DNA of 64,000 bases from Siniperca chuatsi (GCF_020085105.1 NC_058061.1:5589784-5653783); one strand, 5' to 3'; counted from the first letter of the stretch, positions 32,192 through 61,722 are shown. Numbers and translations: made by a program. Notes: a model not told the origin generated them from the sequence alone.

Positions 32192-34015
32192 TGCATTTAA
32201 GTATGACGCTGAGATTTTCTCACCAGTGAGTCTGTGGAGACACATTTTATCATCTTCAACAGCTGTGCAAAAATTTGACAAGGCCTGTTTCATCTACCAC
32301 ATGACAACCTCCCGTCTCCGACCTGTTCACATGCATACAGGATTAATTCCTAGAGAATATCAAGGGTGTTAAAAACACATTTCATAGTTGCTTGGTGTGA
32401 CTATTAATACTTAATACGCCTACTGATATTTCATCATCCCATCCCACTGGGAGAATCGTAATCAAGAGCATAGCAGCAGCAAGCCACAAATATTAAAGGA
32501 TAAGGCTTGTTATATTCTATATTTTCCTTATTGTCATCAAATCCCATGAAAAGACCAAAAACAAGAATGAACTGATCCCACTAACATGTGTATCCAAATC
32601 TTATTTCTCTGTGACATAAAGCTTCATTGTTGTCCAAAAATGATTCAAAACACATCAATGAGCCACACTGCTGTACTGGGTGACATGTTCCTTCATTACA
32701 ATGGACACACACACACAATGTAGTTTATTTTGGGTCAATCCCACATACACCGTCCTGCTGCCGGAAACACTCACTAGAGCTCCAAATGAATCCGCGGTTG
32801 AAAATAGTCCCCAACAAATGCACTTTTCACTCCTGTTTGAGTATCGACAATACCCAGGCGTATTGGGGAATTACTAAGCCTTTTAAAAAAATAATGAAAC
32901 TATGTAGGAGCTCCTCAAAAACAGTTAATTGTCTAACCAGTTCATTATACAGTTAAGTGATTCACATGACAAATGCTCAAATTATAAGTACAAGTTTCAC
33001 TTTTTGATCCTGTCAAGCGGCACACAGAGGAAGACAAAAGGAGAAGAAAAATAAATCCTTTTTGTACTTACCCGTGTCCAGCTGTGTTGGGATCCTGCCG
33101 ACAATACCAACTTGATGAATAAAGAAACACTCTCTGGTCAGTCTCTGTTGAAATTAATGTATTAATTACAGTACTGAAACAGACTCCACACATCTGAGGC
33201 TGCACAGGGTCTGCTTGATAACCCCCTTGTCACTAGCCTAGATACACCCCACAGACTGCCATGAGGACAAGGTCATAAAGAGGGGCATGTATGGCTCTAC
33301 TTGGCTATCTTGTTTTCCTCTCAAACAAAATCCAGTCAGAACCAGTTTCCATCAAGCATCACTTCTAAAGTGTCACTTCTAAACATAAAAATGCTGGTAT
33401 CTGGATCATTCGTCCACCAAACACATGAACAAGTCCTTTCAATTGGGAGATAGAGCTATCGAGGTCAGGTATATACTCCAATTAATTTAATTTGTATAAA
33501 CAGGAACAAAACTTTTTACTTTTCACACAATCTATATGACACTCTGCAATGAGCTCTAAAAAAAAAAAACACACCACGACCACCCAACATCATCAGCAAC
33601 AGCTACCAAAACAATCCTTGCAATGCATCTTTACATTTTAATACCATCCTCAGCTATGGAAAGCAGAAAAACATGCTCTTAGTAAACCTGTGTTCAGTTA
33701 TAAAAAAACATAAACAGAAAAGAAAACTTACAAATTGCATTCATCCATGTAATATTTTAATAATATATGTAACAAACTAAAGTGGAAACTTTTCTCAAAA
33801 TGTCAACCATTTTACAATATCACATTTGTTTTGGTTCATCATGCTTCCACATGGGGGAGACATGCTCCTCCCAACTCCAACCCCCTTTTATTGGTTTGGA
33901 AGGAAAGAAAAAAATGTAGAAATACATAAATATTTCCTCTTTGTGGAAGTCTTACAAAAATCCAGAGCTCTGTTTGAGAGAGAAACAGAGAGACAAACAC
34001 CAGGAAAGAGACAGT

Positions 34016-34017
<2 letters not shown>

Positions 34018-34052
<35 letters not shown>
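34018..34052. repeat. (ACAG)n microsatellite in a purine-rich tract
   Basis: About 8 tetranucleotide units inside roughly 500 bases (33900-34440) that are strongly purine-biased on the plus strand, immediately upstream of plxdc1. Confidence 0.9.
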
Positions 34053-34053
<1 letters not shown>

Positions 34054-34449
34054 GGGGGGCGTGATGAGTGATTTAAAGAAGTAGAAAATAATGAGATTAA
34101 AGGTAGAGCAAAGAGAAAACACAAATCTTCACTCTGCAACACTTCAGCTGTTTGTCAACTCTTTTCCTGCCATGGATCCGTCATCCCAGAAGTTACTCTG
34201 AGGGCCAAACAAGGACGTAAAGCAGAGAAGACAGACAGACAGAGGAGGGAGAAAAGCAGTCAACCTTGGCTGAGGTGAGGAAAAAGCAGTTGTGTGGGAG
34301 AGCAGAGGCGAAGAGAGAGACAAAAGGCGGGGGAGTGGAGGAGTGAGGCGCCCCGTTCTTCCAGCGAAGTGAGAAGGGAAACGGGAAAAAGAAAAAGAAG
34401 AGAGAAGTGATAAAAGAGTTGGGGAAGGAGGGAGCAGAGTCGGCTGGAC

Positions 34450-50045
<15,596 letters not shown>

Positions 50046-50668
50046 GGGTCCTGGACTTGCAGGACTCAGTCGGAAGAAGAAAGGACACCATCTTGAGGAC
50101 TGCAAAGGTATTACAAGGGGATGAATACGGACGATCAGGCCAGCCATCGACACAGGAGGTCCCTACTCCAACCTTTGGCGGCTGGACAGTGTTTACTGTA
50201 ACTGCTCCTGTAGCTCTTGCCAGCTTTCACTGTGTCTTTTGCTCTTTGCCATCACACAGGGTATTTGCCATATTATCCAAGGGTTGGAGGGTCTGAGAGG
50301 AAGCCGACTGTACAGAAATGATGAGATGCAAACGTGTAACTGTACAAAACCCATCAATGCAAGGAGATGTCAGGGAATGAATCGAACTAGCCTTCATACT
50401 GCAAACCAATGTACAGCTCAACTTAACTATGTGTTTTTGTTTTCATTCAGTTAATGGAGTTATTTCTGTTTCATTAAAAACTTCCACGCGACCAATGATT
50501 GGTTCATAAAATGTTATATCCCTGTGGACTTCACTATAACAGATATTTAGCTATATAACTGATAGTGATTATAATGATAATCTTGAACTTCTCTGGAGAA
50601 ATGTTGTTTGGATGAATTTTAGAAACATCAGGTTAGGAGAGTTTTCTTTTTCTGTTTAAATGTCTTCT

Positions 50669-50674
50669 AATAAA
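50669..50674 (+). terminator. plxdc1 polyadenylation signal
   Basis: AATAAA followed by a T/G-rich stretch, about 625 bases after the stop codon. Confidence 0.6.
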
Positions 50675-50679
50675 AGCTG

Positions 50680-52137
50680 GTGGTGAGTGTTGATATTTAT
50701 CTTGTGCTTGCTGAAGAGTTGAAAACAAATGGTACAGACTGCCTTGGCTTATAATTAGACTGAGAAAAATGACTAAGTGGAAGAGATACTGGACACTGTC
50801 AGGTGAGTGCCATCGTGTAACAAATTTATATAATTAATTTGGATAATTGAGTGAATGGCCTCTAAATGCACTCATTCATTAAAACTTACAAGAAAGTGAC
50901 GTAAAGATACTAACAAACTAATCTACATCGTTTTTTCTCACATGCACATTAATAGTGACAACATTCCTGCATCTCATTAATATTTAGAGTAAATTTCCAG
51001 GCACAAGTGAGGTAATGATGATTAAAATTAAACTAATTATCCTAACCCTGAATGGTATGTATTGCAATATCCTTATTTTTTTTTTTTTTTTTTGTTTCAA
51101 TTTCTAACTAAAACAAGTAATTTTATAATACCTATTTATTTTGGGGGGATATTTGGGTCCCCTGCCTTAAAGCTAAACTGTGTCGTGATGGACAAAGATT
51201 AAAAAATGTATTTTTTTTGCTTTTGGTTTCTGAATGGCATGAAAATAAAACAAAGAAAGACAAACAGAGCCAGTCACTATTAGGGATTGATAAACAAACA
51301 ATACATCGTACTGCCACACGATGGAGCCTTGAGACTAAACAAAGTCAACAACACACACATTGATCCCTGGTGACACATTGATCCCAAATCATGTAGAAAC
51401 TCCAGCTATGTAACAAGCAAAGACATATTCCCGTGGTGTTTGTTTCAAACAGAAATTGATGTTATAACACATTTACATTAACATGTTGACTGCTTGTAAC
51501 TAATTATATAACAGTCTTTCCAAATGACTAATGAGAACAAATTGAGAGTTTAAACATGATGAACACAAGCCTCTGCACAGTTGCTCTTAATTGGTCCTAA
51601 TTAGCATGACCAGTGCTATGCTAGGACACGACAAAGAGTCCAATTATCTTAGCAAATGACGAACAAACAAGTAATTATGTCAATATAAGACTTACAGTTC
51701 GATGGGCGCTCACTAAAGCGTAGGTAGCTTTAATAACACCTGTTTTTATTGCATATGAACTGGGCAAGTGAGAAAACTTTTGAACGTCTTCCATACAGCA
51801 AGTCGTGGAGGTGGAACATACCATTCTAAAAATGGTGGTGGAATAGTCCAAGCGTTGCCAGCATTAATAATATTGTCTTTTTAAAGGATATTAAAACAAT
51901 TATTGAAATACTTGGAAACAATAAAAGTGAGTAAAACACAAAGAGACATCTGAGGTCTGATGATGGAAAGAAATGTAGCATTATGGCTCCCAACATGGCG
52001 TGGGTACTTTTGTACGTTAGCCGTTAGTTGGCAAATAACGTCACCATAACGGTAACTGTTTCCCGTGCTCGTGTCCCATTCAGCGTGTATATATATATAT
52101 ATATATATACAACGAACAAACGTTGAGGAGATTTAGG
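50680..52137. other. Intergenic plxdc1-lasp1, AT-rich candidate regulatory blocks
   Basis: No gene. Two blocks (50930-51050 and 51470-51700) are rich in homeodomain-type cores (TAATTA, CTAATTAG, CAATTATC, TAATGAG). They may be enhancers of either neighbour, but there is no conservation evidence here. A T run at about 51072-51093 and a (TA)n tract at 52087-52110 are also present. Confidence 0.4.
52087..52110. repeat. (TA)n microsatellite
   Basis: About 12 units, 35 bases from the tRNA gene. Confidence 0.9.
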
Positions 52138-52143
52138 AAAAAA
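52138..52143 (-). terminator. RNA polymerase III terminator
   Basis: Six T residues on the minus strand, starting two bases after the tRNA 3' end. This is the usual Pol III stop and supports an active tRNA gene. Confidence 0.8.
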
Positions 52144-52144
52144 G

Positions 52145-52216
52145 AGGGGGCACCCGGATTTGAACCGGGGACCTCTTGATCTGCAGTCAAATGCTCTACC
52201 ACTGAGCTATACCCCC
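52145..52216 (-). tRNA. tRNA-Cys (anticodon GCA)
   Basis: A 72-base cloverleaf on the minus strand. The acceptor arm GGGGGTA pairs with TGCCCCC and leaves an unpaired 3' T as discriminator. The D-arm GCTCAGTGGTAGAGC also forms the A box. The anticodon loop TTGACTGCAGATCAA has GCA in the centre. The T-arm CCCCGGTTCAAATCCGGGT holds the B box. No intron and no encoded CCA, as expected for a eukaryotic nuclear gene. It is followed by a T6 terminator. It differs only slightly from the human tRNA-Cys-GCA sequence as I recall it. Confidence 0.97.
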
Positions 52217-53246
52217 GATGACGACTGTGTTCTGAAGTGATCTCTATTTAAATGTTTTACGATTCTAAGTGGTAACGTCATTTTCTGTATATATATATCC
52301 GGTGGTACATACATAAAGTCACGTAACATTACGACGTGTGTTAGCACGGTAAACTACCGTTAAACCATAACGTAGCATTTAGCTTACATTCACAGTGAAA
52401 ACAAGACTAAGACTGAGGTATGCAGTTGTAATTTCTATCATTCTCCAGCAGAGGGCGCCCAAATAGACTAACTGATACTGAGGAGTCTCTTGTGGCCATC
52501 AAATGTTTTATCTTAGTTTTACTGAGCTTTGATTATTATCATCAAGGCGTATAATTTGGTCTTCTGCCTTTGTATACATTGTTGCCTTCATTATTTCTAA
52601 ACAGGTGAATGTTGGTTAATATTTCAGATGCGTTTTTCACTAGAGACAATTATGTGTCCATAGCGTGGGTCCTTGCTGTATTATAGTGTTATTGCAGTGC
52701 ATTATGGTGAGTGTACTTTCGTATTTGTCCAATAAGTTGCTGCTCCTTTTAAGGTTATTACGGATTCCCCCTTAATGCATTTGATGCTGCCTTCAGGTGC
52801 TCCACAGAAACCCGTCACTTACACACTTAAGTGGGATGTGTACATACAACTCAATAATGAACAACAATTGTCTTGTAATTTCACACGCTTAATGTTAAGT
52901 TATGAGAAATATCAGATAAAATCAAAATTGCATCAACAAACCTTTGATGTTTAGACAATCTGCACGCTATTTTGACACCTGTCTGGTTACCCACACACAC
53001 ACACACACAACAAGCGAAACCTCCTATATCCGACTGTTCTTGAAGGCACCATGACGGCTTCGTGCTTCACGCTTGACTCCTCCTCGCCTTGAGGTCGCGT
53101 CCGTATATTAATTGAAATGCCTGCAGGCGTAGAAAAAGAGGCGGACGGTGTCTTTCCCCGCTGCTCATCACAACCTGTACTTTACTTCTGAACACTTTTT
53201 TACTGGATCAGTGAGCTTTTGCTTTGTGAGGAATCTCTGCGCCATC

Positions 53247-53758
53247 ATGAATCCGCCCTGTGGAAGATGCAATAAACCAGTTTACCCCACAGAAAAAATA
53301 AATTGCCTTGATAAGGTAAGGGATACAAGTCTAACCCCACTCACTAACGAAATATCACTTTAATATTCCAAATTTCGCTAATATCCGTAGAGATTTAGTC
53401 TCTGTGCAGACCTCTCATTTTCCTTCAGGAAAAATTAGAATTCATGGCTAAAAGGTCATAAAATGCTTTTAGAAAGCAGGCTCTGACCAAAGATGGTCTT
53501 TTTTACTTTCAGTTCAATTCAAATTTATTTATAACAGAAGTTATCCCATTGTACTTTCACCAACTGTTTTGTGAGACTAGTTGTTATTGTTATAATATCC
53601 AGTTTTAACTAAAATAATATACTTTTGTGCACTTAATGCCAAACAATATCCTCTCCGTGATGAGTTACCACTGTATGAAATTATCTGGCTGATTATGTGG
53701 CTAACTATATACCTTTATTTGTGTACACACACATACACAACAACATGCAGTATGTGTA

Positions 53759-53828
<70 letters not shown>

Positions 53829-56800
53829 AAAAAAAAAAAGACACACTAAGGGAGTGATGATGAGAAAAACCACATCCGGTAGATAAGGACAGAGCGCATA
53901 GACACTGTGTCTTTGTGTGTCAGTATCAGCTTGTTAAGATGTACTCTGATAATGTGACTACAACCAGATAAAGACAAACAGTCTAGGTTAATTTAATCAA
54001 TTAAAGGACACAATCAAAGCTAAATAATGTGATTAATAGTGGCGAGCTGGATTATTCGCCAGTGCCAGTGACTTTCTTCTGAGATGGTGCATAAACCACA
54101 AAGGTGACGGAGTAAAACCACGTGAGAGTGTTTTTTTTCTATCCACAGGTAACAGAGAGTTCAAACACTATACGTTTTTGGATAAACAGCAAAACACCTT
54201 TCATGTATGGAATTTCCATTAAGATAATCTGGAATTGGGCTTTTTTATTTTGTGGCACTAAGATGTTTCCATACATATTTTTGGACATTACATGATTTAT
54301 TTGATTGGGTTAAACAGGTTACTGAGGGAGTCGAGTAGTAGGGAGTACAAACCATACCTTAATCCAATACTTTAATCAGGCGACTGACAGTACACAGGTT
54401 TTAATATGCATTTAAACAAACAATATTCATTCTCATGTGGTAATTTTGCACTGTAACCATCTCTTATTGGCACTTGTTCAGTGCAGAGAAGCATAGAAAC
54501 AGCTGTGCTCTCGTGTAGAGCAGTAAAGGAATTTTCCCACTCAAGTTACATCGAAGCTCTCTTCTCTTTTTTTTTTAGCTGATACCAAGTCAAATCAGCA
54601 AGACTGAATAAGTATTTTTCATAATTTAATACAAGCCACCAGGATGTTTTTATTTCAATGGATAGAATTTAATATTGTACACTTTTTCTCTCACTGACTT
54701 TTCGCTCTCTTCCTCTATCTAGTATTGGCACAAAGGCTGTTTCAGCTGCGAGGTATGCAAGATGGCCTTGAGCATGACGACCTACAAAGGCTTTGAGAAG
54801 AAACCTTACTGCAGTATGTGAGTGTTTACACCACACTGATCATCCTGATGGTTACAATGACTAAACAGTTCAGACAGCCCTTAAAGAGTAACAGGACTAC
54901 ATCTGAATTCTGTGTGGAAGCACATCTGAATTATCTTTCGACCACAAAGTATGCAGTATTATAAATCTACATTACATCTTTTATTTATCCTCTTTTCAGT
55001 GAAAGTCTAAGTTTAAAGTTGTAAACTTATAACTGCCAAAAGCAGCAGAAGTTGTCATTTTTGGGAGGTTTTGGTCGTTTCATCACAAACAAAACCTGTC
55101 ACGACACAAGTGGATGTTTATTTCCGTGGTGGCTGAGACGCACAGATGGGCAGTGGAAGCTGCAGTGTGTGTGTGTGGAGGTGAGGGAAAAGGGAAGTGT
55201 GAACAGACAGATTGAATCATGTGATCCCAAACAATTCCTCATTGTAACTTGAGATGAAAGAAGTGATGAAATATTTGCACATTTGTGACTTTCATAACCA
55301 CACAGCAGTGCTGCCTCTTCGTCATTTATTCAAGTCGTATTTCATCCTCCATTTGTTAATGGACACAAAAACAAAACAGCCTGCCCTAAGGTGAAATAAA
55401 AACACCATACATCTCAGGTTTGAAAAACCAATAAAACTACTTACATCTAGCCAGCACTTAATTTCCACAGTAGTTCCTTAAAACATCCTACATCTAATCT
55501 AATCTACAACTCATTCAGATCAGTCCAATGCAATGGCATAAAGGAGAAGGATACTACTGACAGTAATTACATATGGGAAAAATCATAAAAACATATACTC
55601 ATGTACCCTGAAATAAAATCTGCCTGACAGTTCAACATCACCTCTACAATTGAGAAAATCTACAAGTCAAGATAACCAAAATTTTCCAAAGGAGCCAAAA
55701 AATATACCCACAATTTTGCATATTTTCTAGTAGTAAAAATTGTCTAATATTCTGTAATATATTATTAGGTTATTATGGATTTTGCTGCCTTCAGGTGTTC
55801 TGCAGAAAACCATCATTTGTAAACCTTTAGTGGGATTTGTAAATAGAATAGATACTTTTTTAAATATATATTATAGTATATTTTTTCCAATACAATTGTC
55901 TTTGTTATTTGTTGATTTTACGTGCCTTATCTTAAGGTGTGAAAAATTTTAGATAAACTCTAAATTAGATCAGCGTAAAGCTTTTGATATTATTTTGTTT
56001 ACGGATCATTTTGATGATTCAAAATATAAAATTAGTGCAGAGCTCAACGCGAATGTTACAATAAGATTCCAAAAAGTTGTCATATTAGATTGCCACATGA
56101 AGAAACATTGATCCAAAATAAAAAAATAAAAACGTATACTCATGTACCCTGGAATCAAATCTGTCGGACAGTTCAACATCACCTCTACGTCTTCTCACAT
56201 CCGAAACCAAAAAATCTTATACACCCACAATTCTAGAGTTAATCCCTCTTCTGGTAAGAATTGTGATACTTGATCGAGGAGATGTTTCCTTTCAAGATAA
56301 CAAAATGTATTTCTTTGCAAAGTATGTTATCTTGATGAGTATACTACATTTTCTATTACCTAGAATTAGATCAGACATGGCATTTAAAAGCTAGAAACCA
56401 GGGCTAATGTTAACCTCTAACACTGATTTGGTGAGTAAGTGATTTCTGTTACTCTCCCCTTTTCTTTCAGGCATTACCCCAAAACCTCCTTCACCATAGT
56501 GACCGACACCCCCGAGAATCTGCGTCTCAAACAACAGAGCATGCTCAATAGCCAGGTCAGACACCCACAGATTAGCCACGTCACACGCCTCTGTCTCCGC
56601 TATCACTCCTGCTCACTCTCTGTTTTCTGTCACCGGCAGAGATTCTCGTCCTAATCTCGTTGCGTCATCGTGGATCGGTGTGTCTTTCCCTCTCTATCTG
56701 TCTCCTTCACTCAGCTCTCTATATCTGTCTCACAGCAGGAGACGAGGACACACCTCTCATGACAATTGGATTCCTTCGATTTAATCAAATGAACCCTTTG

Positions 56801-57696
56801 ACCAAGTACTAAAATGAGAGCATGCTAGCTTGACTTTGATGTAAAGATTTGAGACTGAACTCAAACCAATTCTGAGCTTTATAAAGTGTAAATGTTTCTC
56901 CTAAGTGATCAGAAGTTGGACAGTACTTTTAAAAACATCTCTCTTGCTTTTCGGTCTCTCATGTGGCACCGGCTCAATTCAGCCTCCCTGACTGAACTCT
57001 CCAATCTAATCACACTCTTCAAGCCAGCAATTTAACCTGATCAAAGGGATAAGTCCCCAAGTCACGCAACATTAAAGAGATTCCTTTCCAGTTTGAATTT
57101 TACTTTAGGGATTGTCTTGTCACTCAACATTTGGAGGCTGCAAAAGGTAGAAACGTTTTCAGTGTGAAATAGAAACGTTACTGGTGGGGGAAGCCGAGCT
57201 AGCATTATCGCTAGCGAGCTAATCTGCTCGCATATTTACTGCTGCCTGACCACAATTTGTTGTCTTTTCCAATACCGTCTTTTCCAATACCGTTGACCTG
57301 GAACCAAAAGATTTTCATGAAACACGGGATGTAAAACGTGACGCAGCGGAATAAGTGAACCAGCGTTACATTCATACTAGCTGAATCTAAATTTCTGAAC
57401 TAGACTCTAAATGTCTGTGGTTACATCAGGTGCTTGTTTCAAAGACTAGGCAAGAGTGGTTCCATTTTTGGTTAAAACCCTTTTAAACTATCATGTAACC
57501 TTATGCTACAAGATTGTTATGAAAACATCATGATCAAATTTACACCAAAAGCTGTTTCCTCTTCTCTGTTCCTCTCTCTCTCTACCTCTCCTCTCGTCTC
57601 ATCCAACCAACCCAGTTCATTGTTTATAACCATAAAAGTCTCGGCAGTCGAGCTCTCTTACAGAGACAGCATATTCCTCATAGCAAGAACATGAGT

Positions 57697-57746
<50 letters not shown>

Positions 57747-60700
57747 CGAGAGAGAGCGCGAGTGTGTGTGCAATGTGTGGGGATCTCAGATTTACTGTCA
57801 AGTAAACATTTCGGCTTTGTTTGTTTAAGTGTTTCCCCCAGGCCGAAACTTACAAGGAAATATGACAAATATAAAGCGCAGCATCTATGTGTTTATTTAT
57901 ATTTGTGAATCACATTTAGGAAAAGTGTGCGTGCAACCTCTTAATATCTAACCTTGTAATCTATTTGTTGTCATTTTGAAGACTACAACCCTCTTTGAGC
58001 TGAGAAGTTAACCTCAGGGGTCTTTCTATCTAATTTCAAAGAGTTTCTTAAATCCTCCTACAAATTTGCAGGCGCTCTATAAGGAGGACTTTGAAAAGAA
58101 CAAGGGGAAAGGTTTCAGCGTGGTGGCCGACACTCCAGAGATGCAGAGAGTGAAGAAGACACAAGACCAGATCAGTAACGTACGTCCGGTTCGCCTCAAA
58201 AACCGCAGAGCATCGAATAATCTAACAACACTGAATCTTCAGTTCTTCGTTTCGTCTCTGCAGTCATAACAGCTCGTCGATTGACCTTTTTCTTCATTTT
58301 TAGAGACGAGTTTTAGATGTGACGTCTTTCCAACCTCTAACTCTGTATATGTATGTGTCTGCATGCACTTTTATAAAAATCTGTCCCTTGAACTTGCTTG
58401 TTAAATCAGTCCTAAGTGGTTTTGATCCAATGCTGCATTCAGGCTATGTTGAATTTATCATTGCTGACTGACTCAAGACTAAAAAATCACAGCAGCCTTC
58501 AAGTGCAGTTGTTTCCAACCTGCAAAATAAGACCCACAAATAAGAAAAGGACAGCTTTCGCTCCAAATTATGTTTGTTTTTGTGAAATACTGTAAACCTC
58601 TTCAGGCCTCTAAAAATTATTAAAATGAAACAGTATTAGAAAAGAAAATCGCTCTTTACTTGAACTGCACACAGTTCATAGACATGTACCCTGTAACCAG
58701 TAGGTTGCAAGTAGACATGATAATTTTTTTGTAACAGTGGGATGTCATTCAACAGACACCAATACACCATGAATGCAGCTTAAAACTCCATGTTTTCAGC
58801 TGAAGTGAAAGATGAAACTGTATCTGAATCTGAAACAGTTTCACTCCAATTGTGTCATTTATCATATTTGTCTTAAAGTCAATCTTAAAGGAATTGTTTG
58901 ACATTATGGGAAATATGCTTATTCGCTTTCTTGCTGAGTTAGATGAGAAGATCGATACCACTCTCATGTCTGTCCGTTAAATATTTGGCTCTAGAACCAG
59001 CTGCCAGTTAGCTTAGCTTAGCATAAAGACTGGAAACAGGGGGGAAACAGCTAGCCTGGCTCTGTCCAAAGGTAACAAAATCCGCCTACCAGCACCTCTA
59101 AAGCTCGAGCTATATGTCATTTATTTAATCCATGAAAAAACTGTGTAAAAAAGTGTAAAAGTTGCGATGTTACGGGGGGGTTATGTGTTGGACTATTTCT
59201 TGGCCGGGCGCACTGACTTCCTCCAGGAAGTCTTCGGATTAAACAAACAAGATCTGTTGTGTTAATTAGTGAGCTTTAGAGGTGCTGGTGGGTGGATTAT
59301 TACCTTTGGACAAAGCCAGGCTAGCTGCTTCCTTCTGTTTCCAGTTTTTATGCTAAGCTAAGCTAATCGGCTGCTGGTTGTAGCTTCATATTTAGCATAC
59401 AGACCAAGAGAAGTATTAATCTTCACATCTAACTCAGCAAGTAAGCGAATTAGCGTATTTCCCATCTAATAAATATCATCTAAATGAGATGTTTTTTAAA
59501 ATATTTTATTCAACTGTAAATTTCAGGCTCTTTACAAGGAGGACTTTGAAAAGAACAAGGGGAAAGGTTTCAGCGTGGTGGTCGACACTCCGGAGATGCA
59601 GAGAGTGAAGAAGACACAAGACCAGATCAGTAACGTAAGTTGCTGAGAAATACTGGAAAATCTTAAAGGGTCGGATCAACCAAGTTACAAAACAATATAT
59701 TTTCTCCCTTCAAGTGGTATCTAGTCGTGCAGATAATTTTGGGTTTTACGTGCCCAGGTTTTGAGATATCTCAGAGATTTTCCAAAAACAGTGTCCCTAC
59801 TTTTGGATTTAGCCATTTCGTTTGACAATGTGTCCATGTCAGCAGTTTTCTGTTTGGGAGGTGCGGTTATTTTGCTAACCAACTAATAGCGAGTGACGTA
59901 TCCATCCTACTGACGTCCTTTTCAGTCCACTTACAAGCTGCGGTAGCGGTTGCTAGGAACACTTAACATTTTTCAAGAGCAATGAAGAAATATGCCAATT
60001 TAAGAGTTGTTATTTCTGTAAGTTTCTGTAAGGCTTTTCAACATTTTGTGGCACGTTTTCTGTCACAGTTATTTTTCATCAGCTCTACATGTAGATGAAA
60101 TGTAGACAGCGATTCAGAGGTCTGACACCAAGTTAGTTAATCCACAGAACACAACGTAAACTGATTTCATGGAGGCTATTTCTTCGGTACAAAGTACTTC
60201 TAGTAAAAACTGTTGTAGTATGTTCTGTGGATTATCTGCAGTAACTGGGACGTTGTGTATGAAAAGACACATTGCACTTGAATTTTTCAGTGCTCTGAGC
60301 ATTACAAACAAAATGTCAATAACTCAATTTTACATATTGACATATCATATTGTAACTTCATTCTAGTCTAAAAATCTTTGACTTCTGTTCAGAAAAGAAA
60401 CTAATCCTTAATCTAACTTCCTAGTGAAAAATTTGGTAGATATCTCACTGTTATAACACTTTTAACTGTTCCAAAACTGATGGAGTGCAGTGTTTATTTT
60501 TCATAAGGCACAAAAAAAAAAACAAGGATGATATGGCCAGATGCCAACAGCAAGTCGAGCCATCTCCCTCACACAATAATCAAGCATCACAGTCCAATAA
60601 CAGGAGCCATTTCAGAGCAGGACTGGTAGATTTGCGGACTGGTTCAGTTCACAAAGCTGAGGGAAGACACTGCTCCACACAGCAGTGAAGGATGTCAAGA

Positions 60701-61523
60701 GTGCGATCCTGCAGAGACACACAGGCACATTTCAGACATTTCTCCCCGTCCACTGAGGAGCAGCTGCCGTATATGGTCAAAGTCTCTCAGCTGTGGACAC
60801 AAAGTGAACGTCCGCTCTCTGCTGCACACACACACACACACACACACTGGTAGACGCATGCATACCACACTGAAACACACATACACACACAAACTTTCTC
60901 CTTTTTCTCTCATGAGAGCACTAGTTGCAGAAAGGAATGACGGGTGATAAGCTGCATGTCAAAAGGGCAAAAACTAGTAACTTGTTTTTCCATTGGCAGC
61001 TTTCTTTCTTTAATTTTTTTGTTTTGCCTTTTTTTAGTCCCTCACTCTCCTCCATTCTTTCTCCCATCATATCCTCTCTCTGTTTGCTCCTCCTGAGGGC
61101 TGTTGAGGACACAGAGGGCTGCTCCTTCTTTTCCTTATTCAACATCCAGTTTCCTCTTCCAGACTTATTTATATAGGAGAAAATCAGAGGGCTTTACAAT
61201 CCAAAAAACATAGCTAACAACATTTTTAATACATACATTTTTATTGGTACATTTTATCTTTCTGTTTCTGTAAAATGTTGTTGTAAGATAAGGAAATACA
61301 ACGCACCAAACCTGAAAACTTAAAACAGACAGGTGGTTCTTTGCTTGGAGTCTTCGGCGGTTTGAAAGTAGATTTATTCTCTAATGAAACTGTTGCCTCT
61401 GTAGCAGAGATAGCCCCCCCCATCCTCTCTCAGCACCTCCTAAAATTGTGAGCTACGTGTCACAGACAAGGTGAGGTTCAACAGTTAAATTTGAGAGTGT
61501 AGTGTCCTAATGTGGTTTTAATG

Positions 61524-61586
<63 letters not shown>

Positions 61587-61722
61587 GCCTGTATGTGCAG
61601 ATAAAGTACCATGAAGAATTTGAGAAGAGCAGGATTCGAAGTGACGCGCCTCCTCCTGAAAATAGACAAGGTAAGGCACATCTTTACACCTTTTTAGACT
61701 CCTCTAAATAACTGTATATATT

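Larger units (their letters stand above)
21530..34440. other. 13-kb gene desert with repeats
   Basis: No exon chain with consistent splice phases was found on either strand. It contains LINE tail debris (23795-23855), repeat family B (26355-26790), a larger repeat (28440-29100) and CA/TG and CAGA microsatellites. Two AT-rich blocks with homeodomain-type ATTA cores (around 22000-22045 and 24000-24160) might be regulatory, but I cannot show conservation. Most short open frames here are noise. Confidence 0.5.

Noticed and set aside
34018-34052. Tandem array that could be mistaken for CRISPR-type repeats
   Set aside because: It is a 4-base microsatellite without spacers, in a vertebrate genome.
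52145-52216. tRNA-derived SINE head instead of a tRNA gene
   Set aside because: The cloverleaf is intact at full length and is followed directly by a T6 terminator, with no SINE body.
58072-59634. Assembly artefact as the explanation for the duplicated lasp1 exon
   Set aside because: The two exons have different introns, splice sites and five base differences, so a simple collapsed or repeated contig does not explain them; long reads would settle it.
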